Of a stretch of DNA of 64,000 nucleotides, positions 60,273-64,000 are shown one piece after another. A program made the translations under genes and the position numbers. This DNA is from Chaetorhynchus papuensis. Its lineage: Eukaryota; Chordata; Aves; Passeriformes; Rhipiduridae. How positions within the stretch are numbered: position 1 is the stretch's first letter; each line of letters opens with the position of its first letter. The notes beneath the pieces are model-generated. The model ran no database searches and was not told where the DNA came from. It was given only the letters and a program-made list of their open reading frames with translations. The stretch is from assembly GCA_013396525.1 (NCBI GenBank), contig VWYX01001129.1:62001-126000 (forward strand), read 5' to 3'.

Positions 60273-61990
60273 AAGTTCTGAAATGCACATACCAGTGATC
60301 TCCACTAGCTGTTGCAGCTCCCAGTAACAAAGCAAGGTACATTTTTCTCTTTTTAATGAATGGATGATGTTGACCATTGCCCTTTGTTCTTTCTATCGAT
60401 TCACGTATATTTCAGGCTCTTCCACAATAAGCTAAGACAGGTTAGAAAATGGAGTGGAAAGTAACACTGCAATTTTTAAAACAGCAGTTACACTTTTTGC
60501 TAAAATTAAATATTTTTTTTCATATTTTTTGTCTTTCTGAGGCATAAATAAGGTGTGGGGTTTTTTTTTGTAGTGCAGTGTATAAATTGAAAATAGAGAG
60601 TAAAAAGCTAAAGTGTAGTCAGCAAATGTATAATTAAAAGCTATTAGGAAAAATTATGAAAACCTTTGAAAGTGTGTTCCTGTTTCCTAATAATAGGGAA
60701 AATCTGAAAGGTTTAAATTTTGATACTTTTTACAACTTTGCTTTTTATTAATGCCTTATGTATGTTTGCCAGAGGCAACCATACATGTGTTTTCTTTCTT
60801 GCCCCTGTAGACTGGGAGTTAAATGGAAACAATATTTGCCTTAATGCTAACATTTTATCAGGTGTTTCTGATTTTGCAGGTTATTCGCACTGGGCAAAAG
60901 AGAAGATGGCTTCAATGACTCTTCTGAAGGCATCTTGCTCATCTGGGTTCTATTCCTTTCAAACTATACACATACACCCCTATTTTGTCTGGACACAGCA
61001 GGAAACAGGAGATAGTTTCTGTGCTCAGTGTCAGGCCCCCAGCAGGCAGCATTCACTCACACATGTACACAGACACACAATTGTATGCTATTGTTGCTTT
61101 TGTGGACAGGAGGGGCTGTTGTCATCTATAGCCCTTGCTGTCACAACCCTAATGTTTCATTTAATGACTTCCATAACCTGTCTCCCTCCAAGCTGCTTTT
61201 TGTATCTTTATCTCAAATTACAGAGTGACTCCCCAGACAACTTTCAACCCTCCTGATTTCAGACCAGATTATTCAACTTCCACTCCAGGCCCCTCATTCT
61301 GGTGAATGATTTGAGCAGTGACTTCAGGTGTTTTGGATAAAATAAATTTAAAAAAAAAAGGGTATTTGACTGTAGCTGGAATGGAAGTAGGCTATCATTC
61401 CTAGTAACCTTAAATAGGATTTAGACTTTTTCATAAATCAAATGTACCTCTCTTGAAAGTAAGTTGCAATCTGCCTTTTAGTGTCTCCTGCACCATTATG
61501 ACTGTTCTGTCTATATAAGCAGGCAAGTGCCTGGTTCTCAGAGTGGAATCCATCATCCTGAAATTAATTTCAAGTATCTTTTTTGTGTGCTTACCAGAAG
61601 CAATTTAAGGCTGCAGTCTAACAGTGCATTGTCTCTAAAGGAGAATCTTTCTTCTGCCAGTAGCCACCCCCCAGCCCCCTTGGTAAGAAGGGCTCCTCTG
61701 CCTGCATGCTAAGCCAGCGCAACCTACTGCCTGTGCAGAAAACCACTCACTTTCTTTTCTTTCATTCTATTTTTTTTTTCAGATACCCCTTGTTTAAGAG
61801 GGTGAGTAAGAAGATAGCACATATGTCTTCCTCAAGTACAATCATAATCCAGAAAGTGGCTGAGAGGTTTCAAGACTTTGGTATCTAAAGTAGGGATTTT
61901 ATCTTTCCTAATTTGTCAATTACAAGCAGAGGACTTCTAACTGATGTACTAAGGATCTTCTTCTTGGTGTTTGTCCTGCTCTTTTTTCAA

Positions 61991-62058
61991 ATGTTTGGTT
62001 TATTGTTGTGTTGCTGGTTTTGGTTTTTTGGGTTTTTTTTGTTTTTTTTTTTTTTTGT
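61991..62058. repeat. T/G-rich low-complexity tract with poly(T)
   Basis: TTTGG/TTTTG words followed by two T runs of 8 and 15. It explains the Phe/Trp/Leu-rich 74-codon ORF here, which is not a membrane protein. Confidence 0.85.
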
Positions 62059-62159
62059 TCTAGCATCTCTGATGTTTTATAGTGATGAAAAGAGATACAT
62101 TGTGTTCTGGACTAGTATGCCTGTTAAAAATGATTGAGTTAAAGAAATTCACCTCCAAG

Positions 62160-62181
62160 TACATACGTACATACATACATA
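62160..62181. repeat. (ACAT)n microsatellite
   Basis: TACATACGTACATACATACAT, about five units with one change (ACGT), followed by ATATTCATAC. Confidence 0.85.
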
Positions 62182-64000
62182 TATTCATACGGAACTATTC
62201 CCACATACACTAGATGGATTAACAATTACTATACCTAAATCTGATCTCTTATCGAGGTAGAGCAAGTCTTCGGCCCCATGGAGTAAGCAGCCTGTCTAGT
62301 ATTTGATGTATGGAGTTTCTTGTATTTCATCATGATCCAAATGATGATATTGCAGACTACCACGCATGCAGCCTAACCAGTAGAACAAAATGTTGAGAAA
62401 GCAAACACGGACCCTTCAGAGAGCTGTCTGAATCTCTCATTTGTTGGGCAACTATGCAGAGATATGTTAGAGTGGCTTTTGCAGTATTCAGATACTTCCA
62501 TGGCTAGTTAATATCAAGAATGGAAAAAGACATAACATACCTTCTAGCAAACATGGACAAAAAGATATAAATGAAAACAAACATGCTCCTTATCTCTATT
62601 GGTATTTTTGTGACATTCGAAATAAGCAAATTTGCATACATGTGGAACTTGCACCTTCTATCACCAGTTATGTGATTGATTAAAGATTCCATCCTATTAG
62701 AAAAAACAGATTTTTTTTAGGAAACTGTCTATTCCATATTTCTACTGTTCCTTAACTAAGGAGTTAAGCATTGGAATGTGAGGGTTCAATTACACTGTGT
62801 TAGGTGAATCTTTGGTCTGAATAAGTAGAATTACTATTCTGTCATCAGTATGACTAAAAAGGTTCTTCCTTCACTGATTTAACAGCACCAGCCATGCACA
62901 TGAAAATAACAGGCTTTCAGAAACTAAGGTTTCCATATTCCTCAAGTACCACTGTGAGTGGACTCATCTATTCTGTGAATGTGTTGACTAGAATATCTTC
63001 TGTTTCTAGTGCACAAATCCTCACAAAGGTGCAGGGGTCTTAGTTCAGACACTGAGGAGCTGGACTAAGCTGTGACCGTGTATCACTGGTATCTACAGAA
63101 CATCATTGTTTTGGATATCTACCTAGTTCTTCCTAACACTGTCTATGAATTCATGCTCTGACAACATGAAGCCATTCAGAACCTTCAGTAATGCCCTAAA
63201 AACCACAGAGAACTGTTGGAACACATACTGAGAAGGATGAAAGGCTGGTAGCATTTGCTGAAACAACCTAAAAGGTAGCAAACCTCAAACTGTGAGTGCT
63301 GGGTGTAGCAGCCTATGATAACTGATTTCTGCAGGTGCTTTTGCATGGGGAAATACTGAAGTCCTTGCTCAGATACAGAATTAGCTATTCTCAAGGTGGT
63401 GCCTGGAAAGTGAATAGTCCCAGGGAGAGGAAGACTACACATGCTCACTGTCCCACGCTGTGTTTCCATTGTGTACCCACTGGCTCTTCTTATTCTTTTC
63501 ATCTTCAGAGGTCAGAAACTGGGAGAGCTTTCTGATTAAACAGTTAACTCTTTTTTTTAACTGCATGAGGAAGGAATTGCTGCTGTGTTAGCACTGTGAG
63601 GTCAGCTCTGCCAGCTGTAGTTGTGGAAAGGATGATAGAAAATCCTTTGGTTCTGCAGACAGACTAAGCTCAATAAATTACTTTTATGAGCTCTCCCTGC
63701 AGGTTTCTAACACCTGCATCCTCCCTCTTATGAGGGGGATGACTGGTTGTCTAATTGCCTCAGAATTAAGAGTGAAGCAAACATTCAGTCATTCTTTCAG
63801 ATCTTCAGTATCCCCATACTACTTTCTATTGCAGAAAGGACCTGAATGTAAGAAAAGGCTGAAGGAAGACTAATCTAAAGACACTGTTATACAAACAGAA
63901 TAAAAGTCCAGCATTAAAAAAGGAAGAAAAAACTCACTGGTTTTGAAAACAAACACATGCAGAGTGCTCTACACAAAGGCCTATGCTTTTGTTAGCAGAG

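Larger units (their letters stand above)
53240..64000. other. AT-rich DNA upstream of NDUFAF4, no exon recognised
   Basis: By comparison with other vertebrates KLHL32 should start on the plus strand further to the right. I found no Kelch or BTB/BACK coding sequence and no second CpG island here. The contents are T-rich runs (53826-53854, 54918-54929, 61991-62058), a GGTT repeat (56894-56911), a CT run (60249-60272), an ACAT repeat (62160-62181), tRNA-like words near 57.75 kb and one 178-codon plus-strand ORF (60720-61256) with no recognisable motif. Confidence 0.55.

Noticed and set aside
61913..62137. Hydrophobic 74-codon ORF resembling a membrane protein
   Set aside because: Produced by T/G-rich low-complexity DNA; runs of Phe and Trp follow from TTT and TGG repeats.
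1..64000. CRISPR arrays, operons, bacterial-type mobile systems or rRNA/tRNA clusters
   Set aside because: Nothing of the kind is present: no regularly spaced repeats, no dense gene packing and no credible functional tRNA. The window is vertebrate nuclear DNA.

Overview
This window looks like nuclear DNA of a bird. It is AT-rich, gene-poor sequence with two CpG islands and no bacterial-style gene packing. The five best-resolved repeats are CR1 LINE fragments of avian type, with 3' ends recognisable by the (ATTCTGTG)-like terminal repeat. Two conserved vertebrate genes are recognisable from their protein sequence: GPR63 (5' part of the coding exon, minus strand, cut by the left window edge) and NDUFAF4 (complete, three coding exons, minus strand). 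These genes are neighbours in the same order and orientation in human 6q16.1, where KLHL32 lies beyond NDUFAF4. The window therefore reads as the avian counterpart of the GPR63-NDUFAF4-KLHL32 block. I cannot name the species or order.

Layout. 1-565 holds the start of the GPR63 coding exon, with a 142-nt 5'UTR piece carrying several upstream ORFs and a good splice acceptor. About 566-22,600 is most simply the large 5'UTR intron of GPR63; it contains three CR1 fragments and no other recognisable gene. 22,640-23,880 is a CpG island that probably holds the GPR63 promoter and non-coding first exon. 23,900-48,790 is intergenic, AT-rich DNA with two CR1 fragments, one ancient CR1 remnant, a 107-bp tandem duplication split by an LTR-like insertion, and small repeats. 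48,790-52,900 is NDUFAF4: 3'UTR, exon 3, a 2.2-kb intron with a 14-bp minisatellite, exon 2, a short intron with a strongly C-rich plus strand, and exon 1. 52,370-53,230 is the CpG-island promoter with ETS- and NRF1-like motifs. 53,240-64,000 is AT-rich upstream DNA with no recognisable exon; KLHL32 probably begins beyond the right edge.

Function. GPR63 is an orphan class A GPCR of the PSP24 pair (GPR45/GPR63). NDUFAF4 is a mitochondrial complex I assembly factor. They share a neighbourhood but no evident pathway. Nearly all other open reading frames are chance ORFs or lie antisense to these exons. I did not find a novel gene system. The most interesting items are the nested duplication/insertion near 39 kb, the GPR63 uORF cluster, the G-skewed NDUFAF4 intron 1, and several perfect inverted repeats.
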